A stretch of 64,000 nt of DNA from Duganella aceris (GTDB taxonomy: Bacteria; Pseudomonadota; Gammaproteobacteria; Burkholderiales; Burkholderiaceae_D), in NCBI RefSeq assembly GCF_011090165.1, contig NZ_JAADJT010000009.1, positions 248,001 through 312,000 of the forward strand, read 5' to 3'. A program made the position numbers and the translations under genes. Under the pieces are notes generated by a model. That model saw only the letters and a program-made list of their open reading frames with translations, had not been told where the DNA came from and made no database searches. Every line of letters begins with the position of its first letter. Within the stretch, counting starts at the first letter, position 1. This document shows positions 43,586 through 52,700 of this stretch, piece by piece.

Positions 43586-44335
43586 CTAGTGCGCGGCGGC
43601 CGTCACGCCCAGCGCGGCGGCCACGGCCTGGTGCGTGACCTCGGCCAGATCGCGCCGGTGCGCGCCCACAGTGTCGACCGGCGCCAGGATCGCCAGCCGG
43701 GCCTTGACCGGCGGCCCGCCGAGGATCGCGACGATGCTGGCGGCGAACGTCATCTCGCCGATGAAATCCACCGACGCGTGCAAGCGCCCGGCCTCATCCT
43801 CGTAACGCAAGGCGAACGGCTGCACCGGCACTTGCGCGTCGATCGCCGCCTCGAACAGATTGGCATGGAACGGCAGCAGATTGCCCTGCGCCGAGGTGGT
43901 CCCCTCCGGGAAGAAGGCCACCCGCTCGCCACGTTCCAGGCTACTGACCAGTCCCTTGAAGATATGCCGCAGATCGCGCCGGTTACCGCGCGCGATGAAC
44001 ACGGTGCCCGCCTTCTCCGCCAGCCAGCCGGCCAGCGGCCAGGCGCGGATCTCGGCCTTGGCCACGAAATGGCTCGGATGCAGGCTGTGGATGACGAAGA
44101 TGTCCAGCCACGACACGTGGTTGGCCACCACCATCGCCCGCTCCAGCACCGGCGCGCCGCCGGCCCGCTGCTCCACCGTCACGTTACACATGCGCAGCAG
44201 CCGGGTCGACCAACGGCGGATGTGGCCGTTACGCTTTTCCTGCCCGATCCACGGAAACACCGTGGCGCAAATCGCCATGCCCCAGAACACGTGCAACATC
44301 ACCCGCGCCAGGCGGAAAATCATCGATGATTTCAT
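43586..44335 (-). CDS. lysophospholipid acyltransferase family protein (PlsC-like)
   Basis: A 249-residue acyltransferase with the classical motif I NHVSWLD and motif III FFPEGTTSAQG. It has an N-terminal hydrophobic segment. This is a second PlsC-like protein in the window, distinct from the one at 30885 because it keeps the standard HX4D motif. It follows the pyrC' gene by 9 bases and appears to be the last gene of the yqgE-ruvX-pyr operon. It could act on lysophospholipids or ornithine lipids. Confidence 0.88.
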   Translation of the reverse strand: MKSSMIFRLARVMLHVFWGMAICATVFPWIGQEKRNGHIRRWSTRLLRMCNVTVEQRAGGAPVLERAMVVANHVSWLDIFVIHSLHPSHFVAKAEIRAWPLAGWLAEKAGTVFIARGNRRDLRHIFKGLVSSLERGERVAFFPEGTTSAQGNLLPFHANLFEAAIDAQVPVQPFALRYEDEAGRLHASVDFIGEMTFAASIVAILGGPPVKARLAILAPVDTVGAHRRDLAEVTHQAVAAALGVTAAAH

Positions 44336-44344
44336 GCGGCCTGA

Positions 44345-45658
44345 TCAACGCTGATAAGCAACGTGGCCGGCCACGATGGTGGTTTGCACCTGGCCCGCCA
44401 GGTTGTAGCCCAGGAACGGCGTGTGCTTGCCCTGGCTGGCCAAGGCCGACGCTTCCACCGTCCAGCGCGCCTCCGGATCGAACAGGCAGACGTCGGCGAT
44501 GGCGCCGACCGACAGCGTGCCGGCGTCCAGCCCGGCGACGCGTGCCGCGTCCGAGGTGATGCGCGCCACGGCGCGCGCCAATGGCCGCACCTTGCCGGTG
44601 TCCTGGGTGCTGGCGTAGTCGTCGGCCCATTTCAGGCTCAGCGACAGCAGCAGCTCCAGCCCGGTGGCGCCCGGCGAGGCTTCGCCGAACGGCAGCAGCT
44701 TCTCGTCGTCGTCGACCGGCGTGTGGTCCGAGCACAAGGCGTCGACCGTGCCGTCCAGCAGGCCGAAGCGGATCGCGTCGCGGTCGCGCTGGCTGCGGAA
44801 CGGCGGCGTGACGCGCGCGTTCGAATCGAAGAAGCCGATGTCGGCGTCGGTCAGGTGGATGTGGTGGGCGCCGACGTCGCAGGTGACCGGCAAGCCTTCC
44901 TTCTTGGCGCTGCGCACCAGCTCGATGCCGGCGGCCGACGACATGCGGCACAGGTGGACGCGGGCGCCGGTGGCGCGCATCAGTTCGAAGATCGTGTGCA
45001 GCGCAATGGTTTCCGACATCACCGGCACGCCGGACAGGCCGAGCCGCGAGGCCAGCGGGCCGCTGGCCGCGATGCCGCCACGGCCGATATGCGCGTCCTG
45101 CGGACGCAGCCATACGGTGTATTCGAAGGTCTTGGCGTACTGCATGGCGCGCAGCAGCACGTTGGTGTCTTCGATCGGTTCCTCGGCCTGCGCGAAGCCG
45201 ATGCAGCCGGCTTCGGTCAGCTCGGCCATCTCGGTCAGCGCCTGCCCCTTGAGGCCGACGGTCAGCGCGCCCAGCGGATGCACGTGTGCCTGATTCAGGC
45301 CGCGCGCGCGGTGCTTCAGCATTTCCACCAGGCCGGGTTCATCCAGCACCGGATCGGTGTCCGGCGGGCAGATCAGACTGGTGACGCCGCCTTGCATCGC
45401 CGCCTGCATTTCCGATTCCAGCGTGGCCTTGTATTCGTAGCCCGGCTCGCGCAGGCGCACCGACAGGTCGACGAAGCCGGGCGAGACGATCAGGCCGCTC
45501 GCGTCGATGGTTTGGTCGGCGACGAAGCCGGCCGGCGCGCTGCCCACCGCCAGCACTTTGCCGTCGGCGACGTAAAGGTCGTTCTTGCCATCGATGCCGT
45601 TGGCCGGATCGATCAGGTGGCCGTTCTTAATATGAAGTTTCATCACTGCGTTCATCAT
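44345..45658 (-). CDS. pyrC': dihydroorotase-like subunit lacking the metal motif (PyrC')
   Basis: A 437-residue protein of the class I dihydroorotase family. In active members the early motif reads DxHVHLREPG; here it is VDLSVRLREPG, so the two zinc-binding histidines are Ser66 and Arg68. Other family parts remain (CDVGAHHIHLTD, CSDHTPVDDDEKLLPFGEA). This is the pattern of the non-catalytic PyrC' of Pseudomonas, which holds aspartate carbamoyltransferase in a dodecamer. As there, its start overlaps the pyrB stop by 4 bases. A functional pyrC should exist elsewhere. An alternative start is ATG 45643. Confidence 0.88.
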   Translation of the reverse strand: MMNAVMKLHIKNGHLIDPANGIDGKNDLYVADGKVLAVGSAPAGFVADQTIDASGLIVSPGFVDLSVRLREPGYEYKATLESEMQAAMQGGVTSLICPPDTDPVLDEPGLVEMLKHRARGLNQAHVHPLGALTVGLKGQALTEMAELTEAGCIGFAQAEEPIEDTNVLLRAMQYAKTFEYTVWLRPQDAHIGRGGIAASGPLASRLGLSGVPVMSETIALHTIFELMRATGARVHLCRMSSAAGIELVRSAKKEGLPVTCDVGAHHIHLTDADIGFFDSNARVTPPFRSQRDRDAIRFGLLDGTVDALCSDHTPVDDDEKLLPFGEASPGATGLELLLSLSLKWADDYASTQDTGKVRPLARAVARITSDAARVAGLDAGTLSVGAIADVCLFDPEARWTVEASALASQGKHTPFLGYNLAGQVQTTIVAGHVAYQR

Positions 45659-46620
45659 CCCTGAGTCCCTGCCACAATGCTCATCACCGCCATGCGTACC
45701 GCAATCCCGAACGTCACCTGCGGCAGAATCACCGCCTGCGGACCGTCCGCCACCGCCGAGTCGATCTCGACGCCGCGATTCATCGGGCCCGGGTGCATGA
45801 CGATCGCGTCCGGCTTGGCCAGCGCCAGCCGTTCCGGCGTCAGGCCGTAGCTCTTGAAGTATTCCTGCGCCGACGGCAGCAGCGCGCCGCTCATGCGCTC
45901 GTTCTGCAAGCGCAGCATGATGATCACGTCGACGCCCTTCAGGCCCTCGTCCATGTTGGTGAAGGTGCGCACGCCCATCTGCTCCAGGCCGCCCGGCAGC
46001 AAGGTGTGCGGGCCGATGGCGCGCACTTCCGGCACGCCCAAGGTGGTCAGCGCGTGGATGTCCGAACGCGCGACCCGGCTGTGCAGGATGTCGCCGACGA
46101 TCGCCACCGTCAGGTTGGTGAAGTCCTTCTTGTAGTGACGGATGGTGTACATGTCCAGCAGACCCTGGGTCGGGTGCGAGTGGCGGCCGTCGCCGGCGTT
46201 GACCACGTGGACGTGCGACTGCTTTGTGTCGTGCAGGTGCTTGGCGATCAGGTACGGCGCGCCCGACTGCGCGTGGCGCACCACGAACATATCGGCGTGC
46301 ATGGCCGACAGGTTGTCGATGGTGTCCAGCAGCGATTCGCCCTTGCTGGCCGAGGAGGCCTGGATGTTCAGGTTGATCACGTCGGCCGACAAACGCTTCG
46401 AGGCGATTTCAAATGTCGTGCGCGTGCGGGTCGAGTTTTCAAAGAACAGGTTGAACACCGACTTGCCGCGCATCAGCGGGACTTTCTTCACATCGCGGTC
46501 GGAGATGCCGACGAAGGACGTGGCGGTGTCCAGGATGTGATTGACGATGGACTTGGGCAGCCCTTCGATCGACAGCAAGTGCTGCAGCTCGCCGTGTTTG
46601 TTCAGTTGCGGATTAAGCAT
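45655..46620 (-). CDS. pyrB: aspartate carbamoyltransferase catalytic subunit
   Basis: A 321-residue enzyme, first committed step of pyrimidine synthesis. The carbamoyl-phosphate motif FFENSTRTRTTFE and the aspartate loop region RLQNERM are present, as is HPGPMNRGVEI. No regulatory pyrI gene follows; a PyrC'-type partner does. The start MLNPQLNKHG lies 6 bases after the pyrR stop. Confidence 0.95.
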   Translation of the reverse strand: MLNPQLNKHGELQHLLSIEGLPKSIVNHILDTATSFVGISDRDVKKVPLMRGKSVFNLFFENSTRTRTTFEIASKRLSADVINLNIQASSASKGESLLDTIDNLSAMHADMFVVRHAQSGAPYLIAKHLHDTKQSHVHVVNAGDGRHSHPTQGLLDMYTIRHYKKDFTNLTVAIVGDILHSRVARSDIHALTTLGVPEVRAIGPHTLLPGGLEQMGVRTFTNMDEGLKGVDVIIMLRLQNERMSGALLPSAQEYFKSYGLTPERLALAKPDAIVMHPGPMNRGVEIDSAVADGPQAVILPQVTFGIAVRMAVMSIVAGTQG

Positions 46621-46625
46621 GGTGA

Positions 46626-47135
46626 CTATTCTATGGTTAGCGTGAATTTTCCATCGTCGGCGCGTTTCAGCACCAGCGCCTGCCCTTGCGGCACTTGCAC
46701 GTGGCCGGCGACGAAGTCGGCGGCGACCGGCAACTGGCGCTCGCCGCGGTCCACCAGCGCGGCCAGCATGATGCGCGCCGGGCGGCCGTAGTCGAACAGT
46801 TCGTTGATCGCGGCGCGGGTGGTGCGGCCGGTGTACAGCACGTCGTCCACCAGCAGAATGTTGGCGGCGGCGACGTCGAAGGTGATGTTGGTCGGCTTGA
46901 CGTCGGCCGGCAGGCCCTTCTTGGCGTAATCGTCGCGGTAGAAGGAGACGTCGAGCACGCCGCAGCGGGCGGACAGGCCGAGGTCGGCCGCCAGGCGTTC
47001 GGCGATCCAGGCGCCGCCGGAGTGAATGCCGACGATGGCGACATCGGTCACGCCGGCCAAGCCGGCCTTGACGTCGGCCAGCAGCGCCGCGTACAACGCC
47101 TCGGCATCGAGTTGGTTGGGGTTCAGTGTGGACAT
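46626..47135 (-). CDS. pyrR: PyrR bifunctional pyrimidine regulator / uracil phosphoribosyltransferase
   Basis: A 169-residue phosphoribosyltransferase-fold protein. The PRPP loop is ILLVDDVLYTGRTTRAA, and GIHSGGAWIAERLA precedes it. In Bacillus PyrR binds pyr mRNA; in betaproteobacteria its position before pyrB suggests either regulation or uracil salvage. No attenuator-like structure is visible in the tiny gap before pyrB. It lies 3 bases after ruvX. Confidence 0.9.
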   Translation of the reverse strand: MSTLNPNQLDAEALYAALLADVKAGLAGVTDVAIVGIHSGGAWIAERLAADLGLSARCGVLDVSFYRDDYAKKGLPADVKPTNITFDVAAANILLVDDVLYTGRTTRAAINELFDYGRPARIMLAALVDRGERQLPVAADFVAGHVQVPQGQALVLKRADDGKFTLTIE

Positions 47136-47138
47136 GGT

Positions 47139-47534
47139 TTAAATGGTATCGAAGTATTGTTGCAGAATAATGGCGGCGGCGCGGTCGTCGATGACTTCGC
47201 CACGCTTGGCGGAGATCACGGCCGAGGAGTAGCGCTCGTCGACCAGCTCCACCGGCAGGCTGAAGCGGCCGTGCAATTGATTCGCGAACTTGCGCGCGCG
47301 CGCGGTCATCTCGTGTTCGGCGCCGTCGGGATGCATCGGCAGGCCGACCACCAGGCGCGACGGCTTCCACTCGTCCAGCAACGCCTGGATGTCGGCGAAG
47401 CGGGTGGCGTTGTCGATGGCGGAAATGACTTTGACCGGCTCGGCCTGGCGGATCATGGTGTTGCCCATTGCCACGCCGATGCGTTTGACGCCGAAATCGA
47501 ATGCGAAGATGGTTTCGATGCTCACGGCTGGCAC
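47139..47534 (-). CDS. ruvX: Holliday junction resolvase-like RuvX/YqgF
   Basis: A 131-residue RNase H-fold protein with IFAFDFGVKRIGVA at the N-terminus and VDERYSSAVIS plus DDRAAAIILQQYF at the C-terminus, the YqgF active-site acids. YqgF is implicated in pre-16S rRNA processing. Start is GTG 47534 or GTG 47525 (MSIETIFAFD), neither with a clear ribosome site. It sits between yqgE and pyrR in the usual order. Confidence 0.92.
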   Translation of the reverse strand: MPAVSIETIFAFDFGVKRIGVAMGNTMIRQAEPVKVISAIDNATRFADIQALLDEWKPSRLVVGLPMHPDGAEHEMTARARKFANQLHGRFSLPVELVDERYSSAVISAKRGEVIDDRAAAIILQQYFDTI

Positions 47535-47540
47535 ATCAGT

Positions 47541-48197
47541 TTATGCATGGCCGGCCTCGGAAGTCAGCATCAAGGGATCAATGCCCAGCAGCCGCATGGC
47601 CGCCGTGTAGCGTTCCTCGATAGGCAGGTTGAACAGGATGCGCGGGTCGGCGCCGACGGTCAGCCAGCCGTTGCGGCTGATCTCGTCCTCCAGCTGACCC
47701 GGGCTCCAGCCCGAATAGCCGATCGACACCAGCATCTGCGGCGGGCCTTCGCCGTTGGCCACGGCCTCCAGCACGTCGATCGAGGTGGTGAACGCCACAT
47801 CCTTGGTCACCGTCAGCGACGACGAATAATGGTGACCCGGCGTATGCAGCACGAAGCCGCGGTCGTCCTGGACCGGGCCGCCGAACATCACCGGCTCGTC
47901 GTCGTGGCCCTCCAGGCCGGACTCGACCTTCAGGTCGATGCGCTCGAACAGCGTCTGCATGGTCATGTCGGTCGGCTTGTTGATGACGACGCCGAGAACG
48001 CCGTTTTCATTGTGCTCGCACACGTACACCACCGTGCCGCCGAACACTGGATCTTGCATCGATGGCATTGCTATCAGGAAATGATTAGCCAGGTTCATGG
48101 CGCCGTCCGCGCTGGCGGCGATAGGCGCCAACGGATCCACGACGTCCTGTAACAGGCCAGGTACAGGTAGAGTTGGGCCGATTTTGCTCTTCTTCAT
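47541..48197 (-). CDS. yqgE: YqgE/AlgH family protein (UPF0301)
   Basis: A 218-residue member of the YqgE/AlgH family. Typical phrases are NHFLIAMPSMQDPVFGGTVV, EHNENGVLGVVINKPTD and GYSGWSPGQLEDEISRNGWL. The biochemical role is unknown; it is a conserved upstream partner of ruvX. ATG 48197 has an AGAGAG site and was chosen over a start 42 bases further out. The first 45 residues are longer than in E. coli YqgE and probably flexible. Confidence 0.92.
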   Translation of the reverse strand: MKKSKIGPTLPVPGLLQDVVDPLAPIAASADGAMNLANHFLIAMPSMQDPVFGGTVVYVCEHNENGVLGVVINKPTDMTMQTLFERIDLKVESGLEGHDDEPVMFGGPVQDDRGFVLHTPGHHYSSSLTVTKDVAFTTSIDVLEAVANGEGPPQMLVSIGYSGWSPGQLEDEISRNGWLTVGADPRILFNLPIEERYTAAMRLLGIDPLMLTSEAGHA

Positions 48198-48330
48198 ACG
48201 CGTTGCTCTCTCTGCTGGGGTTCTCTGTGCTGCGGACAATTACTGTAGTATTCGCGCGGCTAAACGATAGTTTACACTGAAATATGCAAGCCGCCATGAT
48301 TGAGTCCCACACAAGATTGATACAGACCGA

Positions 48331-49782
48331 ATGAAACCGACTTCCTCCCTCGTATGGCTGCGCCGCGATTTACGCGTTTTCGACCACGTGGCGCTGCATC
48401 AGGCGCTACAGGACAGCGCGGTCGTGCATTGCGTTTTTGTCTACGATACAACCATCCTCGACGCGCTGCCGCGCCGCGACCGCCGGGTCGATTTCATCCA
48501 CGCCAGCATCGCCGAAGTGGCGGCCGAGCTGGCGGAACTGGGCGGCCACCTGATCGTGCGGCATGGCGATCCGGCCACCGAGATCCCGGCGCTGGCGGCC
48601 GAGCTGGGCGTCGGCGCGGTCTACTGCAACCACGATTATGAACCGCAAGCGCTGGAGCGTGACGCCACGGTGGCGCGGACGCTGCGCGACGCCGGCCGCC
48701 GCTTCCTGAGCTTCAAGGATCAGGTGATCTTTGAAAAAAGCGAAGTGCTGTCGCAGACCGGCGGCGTGTTCTCGGTGTTTACGCCATACAAGAACGCCTG
48801 GCTGAAAAAGCTGGACGCCGATCCGTCGGTGCTGGCGCCGTACCACATCGAACCGCACGCGGCGCGGCTGGCGCCGCCGCCCTCGCCTGCCCCCGCGTTG
48901 CCGACGCTGGCCGAGCTGGGCTTCGAGCCGAGCAACCTGGCCGAGCTGAATATCCCGACCGGCATGTCCGGCGCCGCCAGGCTGTTCGAGGATTTTTTGC
49001 CGCGCATCGCGCAATACAAGGACGCGCGCGACTTCCCGGCGCTGAAGGGGCCGTCGTATCTGTCGCTGCATTTCCGTTTCGGCACGCTGTCGGTGCGGCA
49101 CCTGGTGCGCACGGTGCGCGACGTGATGGCGCGCGGCGCCGGCGGCGAAGGCGCGCCGGTGTGGCTGGCGGAGCTGATCTGGCGCGAGTTCTACGCCATG
49201 ATCCTGTTCCACAATCCGCACGTGGTGGGCGGCGCGTTCAAGCCCGCCTACGATGCGATCCAGTGGGAGACCGGGCCGGAGGCCGACGAACTGTTCGCGG
49301 CCTGGTGCGAGGGCCGCACCGGCTATCCGCTGGTCGACGCGGCGATGGCGCAGCTGAACCAGACCGGCTATATGCACAACCGCCTGCGCATGGTCACGGC
49401 CTGCTTCCTGATCAAGGACCTGGGCATCGACTGGCGGCGCGGCGAGGCTTACTTCGCGCTGCACCTGAACGACTTCGACCTGGCGTCGAACAACGGCGGC
49501 TGGCAGTGGGCGTCGTCGTCGGGCTGCGACGCACAGCCTTACTTCCGCATCTTCAATCCGATCACGCAGTCGCAGAAGTTCGACGCCAGCGGCAAGTTCA
49601 TCCGCCGCTACCTGCCGCAGCTGAAGGACTTGAGCGACAAGGAAATCCACGCGCCGTGGCTGGTGCCGCGCATGCTGCCGCTGGATTATCCCGGTCCGAT
49701 CGTGATGCACGACGAAGCGCGCAAGCTGACGCTCGAGCGCTACGAAATGGTCAAGAAGCCCGGTCCTTCAGCAGACCAGTGA
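48331..49782 (+). CDS. phrB: deoxyribodipyrimidine photolyase
   Basis: A 483-residue class I CPD photolyase. The N-terminal antenna domain begins LVWLRRDLRVFDHVALHQAL. The FAD domain includes LIWREFYAMILFHNP, GYPLVDAAMAQLNQTGYMHN, and NNGGWQWASSSGCDAQPYFR, with the electron-transfer tryptophans in place. It repairs UV cyclobutane dimers with blue light. Its last 32 bases overlap the 3' end of the convergent chpA gene. Confidence 0.94.
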   Translation: MKPTSSLVWLRRDLRVFDHVALHQALQDSAVVHCVFVYDTTILDALPRRDRRVDFIHASIAEVAAELAELGGHLIVRHGDPATEIPALAAELGVGAVYCNHDYEPQALERDATVARTLRDAGRRFLSFKDQVIFEKSEVLSQTGGVFSVFTPYKNAWLKKLDADPSVLAPYHIEPHAARLAPPPSPAPALPTLAELGFEPSNLAELNIPTGMSGAARLFEDFLPRIAQYKDARDFPALKGPSYLSLHFRFGTLSVRHLVRTVRDVMARGAGGEGAPVWLAELIWREFYAMILFHNPHVVGGAFKPAYDAIQWETGPEADELFAAWCEGRTGYPLVDAAMAQLNQTGYMHNRLRMVTACFLIKDLGIDWRRGEAYFALHLNDFDLASNNGGWQWASSSGCDAQPYFRIFNPITQSQKFDASGKFIRRYLPQLKDLSDKEIHAPWLVPRMLPLDYPGPIVMHDEARKLTLERYEMVKKPGPSADQ

Positions 49783-52700
49783 TCGCCTCCAGCAGCACCG
49801 GCTCCTGGAACGGCTTGCCGAAGTAGGCGTTCACGCCGAGTTCCAGCGCGTAGTTGCGGTGTTTGTCCGCGCTGCGCGAGGTGATCATGATGATCGGGAT
49901 GTCCCTGGTGCGGTCGTCGCCGCGCACATTGCGCGTCAGGTCGAAGCCGTCCATGCGCGGCATCTCGATATCGACCAGCATCAGGTCCGGCGACATGCCC
50001 TGCAACTGCTCCAGCGCGTCCACGCCGTCCTTGGCCAGTGTGACGTGATAACCCTCGCGCTCCAGCAGGCGCTGGGTGACGCGGCGCACCGTCATCGAAT
50101 CGTCCACCACCATGATGTTGCGTCCCGGCGCGCGCGGCGCCGGGTTTTCGCCGGCCGCCTGCGCGACCGGCGGCTTCATTTCCGGGTGATGCGCAAGCTG
50201 CTGCGCCAGCGCCACCGGATTCAGGATCAACACGATCTCGCCCGACCCCAGCACCGTCGCGCCGGAGATGCCGACCATGCGCGACAACTGCGGTCCGATG
50301 TTCTTGATGACGACCTCGCGATTGCCCAGCACTTCGTCGACCTGCACCGCCAGCCGGTCGTTGCCGTTCTTGAGCATCATCACCGGCGATGAGCGCTGTG
50401 CCGGCGGATGCGCGTCGGCGCTGCCCAGCAAAGTCGGCAGATAATGCAGCGCGGCTTGCTGGCCCTGGATCGGCACGTGGCCGTTGCCGTGGGCCTCGGC
50501 CAGCGCGGCTTCCTTCATTTGCAGCACCTGCTCGACCAGGGTGGCCGGCACGGCGTAGGTGCTGCCGCCTGCGGACAGCAGCACCACCTGCGTGACGGCC
50601 AGCGTCAACGGCAGGCGGATGGTGAAGCGGGTGCCCTTGCCCGGATCGGAGAACAGGTCGATGCGGCCGCCCAGCGCCTGCGCCTCGGACTGCACGATGT
50701 CCATGCCGAGGCCGCGCCCGGACAGTTCGGTCAGCGCTTCGGCGGTGGAGAAGCCGGGTTCGAAAATCAGGTCGGCGATCTGGGCGTCGCTGACTTCCTC
50801 GTCTTTTTCCAGCAGGCCGAGGGCGATGCCCTTGGTGCGGATGCGCTCCAGATCGAGGCCGGCGCCGTCGTCGCTGAATTCGATGACGACTTCATTGCCC
50901 TGCTGCGCGACCTGCACCAGCAGTTCGCCGGTTTCGTTCTTGCCCGCGTCGCCGCGCGCCTGGCGCGATTCCACGCCGTGGGCGATGGCGTTGCGCAGCA
51001 GGTGTTCGAACGGCGCGGCCATGCGTTCCAGCACGCTGCGGTCGATTTCGACCGCGCTGCCGCGGATGTCGAGGTTGACGCGCTTGTCGACTTCTTTGGC
51101 GCTTTGGCGGGCGACGCGGAACAGGCGTTCGGAGATGCTGGCGAATGGGACCATCCGCACCCGCATCAAATCGCGTTGCAGGTCGCGGGTGAGGCGGGCT
51201 TGCAGCACCAGGTCGGCGCCGGCGTTGTCGACGCTGCGGGTCAGGCTTTCGTGGAAGGAGGCGACGTCGTTGACGCTTTCCGCCATCATGCGGGTCAGTT
51301 CCTGCAGGCGGGTGAAGCGGTCGAATTCGAGCGGGTCGAATTCGCGCTCGCTGGAGATCGACATGCGCGAGGCGATTTGCGATTCGGCTTGCATTTCGAC
51401 TTCGCGCAGTTGGCGGCGCAGGCGGGTCAGGTTCTCTGAGAAGTCGAACAGCGAGGAGCGCAGCGTTTCAACTTCGTTCTCCAGCTTGGAGCGGGAGATC
51501 GACACTTCGCCGGCCTGGTTGACCAGGCGATCGAGAATATCGGCGCGCACGCGGACCAGCGGGGATTTGACGCCCGGCTGGATCTCGTCGAACGGTGCGG
51601 CGGCGGGGCCCTGCGCTGCGATCGCGCCACCGCCTTGGTCCGCTGCGGTGGCTTCCTGGCTGGTGGTTGCCGAGCCGTCGGCGCTTCCGCCGACGACGGC
51701 CGGCGCGTTTCCGTCCTTGCCGGTGGCGTCCGCTGCCTGGGCTGCGGCGGCTTGCAGGGCGTCCGGGTGCTGCAATTGTTCGAACAGCAGCAGCGCGTGG
51801 TCGTAGTGCGCCATCAGCTCGTCGAACGCCTGCGGCGTGGCGGAGCTGGCGTGCACCATGTTTTCGATGTGCGTTTCGATTTCGTGGGCGTGCTGGCCGA
51901 GACGCATCGCGCCGGCCATGCGCGCGCTACCCTTCACGGTGTGCAGCAGGCGCAGCAGGCTTTGGGCTTGCGGCGTGTCGGCGGGGTTGTGCTGCCAGGC
52001 GCGCAATGCTTCGCCCACTTGCGGCAGCAGATCCGCGCCTTCTTCGAGGAAGACCGGCAGCAGGTCGGCGTCCAGTTCGTCGTTGAACAGGGCCGGCGCG
52101 GCGGTCAGGATTTCTGGTTCGGCAGGGGCGAGCGTGAGCACTTCGGCGTCGAGTTCGGAGTCGGCGTCGGAGTCGGACTCGGTCGGCTCGGCGAGCGGCG
52201 GCGACTCGGATTCAGGCTGCGGCGCCGCTTCGGCCAGATCTGGCTCACCTGGCTCCAGCTCGACGGTCGGCTGCGGCTCCGTGGCCGCCTCTGGCTCTGG
52301 CTCGGCGGCCGACTCCAGCTCAGCGCCCGGCTCCGGCTCTGGTACCGGCTGCGGCGCGATCGGCTCTGGCTCGCCGGCCGGCTCCAGCTCAACGACCGGC
52401 TCCGGCTTTGGTACCGGCGGCAGCGCGATTGGCTCCATCTCTGGTGCCGGCGGCGGCGCGATCGGCTCCGGCTCCGGCTCCGGCGCGGAAGGTGGCGCGA
52501 TCGGTTCGGCCATCTTGAGCGGTGGGTCGGCGAAGGCGTCGTCGAAGGCGGCGTTGAACAAATCGTCGATGCCATCGTCGACGTGGATCTCCGGCTTCTT
52601 CTTGGCCGGCGGCGGCGTGAAGGCCTCCGATTCCGGCACCGTCCCGCTGATGGCGTTGTAAGCCTCGCGGAACAGCAGATCCAGCGGCGATTCCGCGGCG

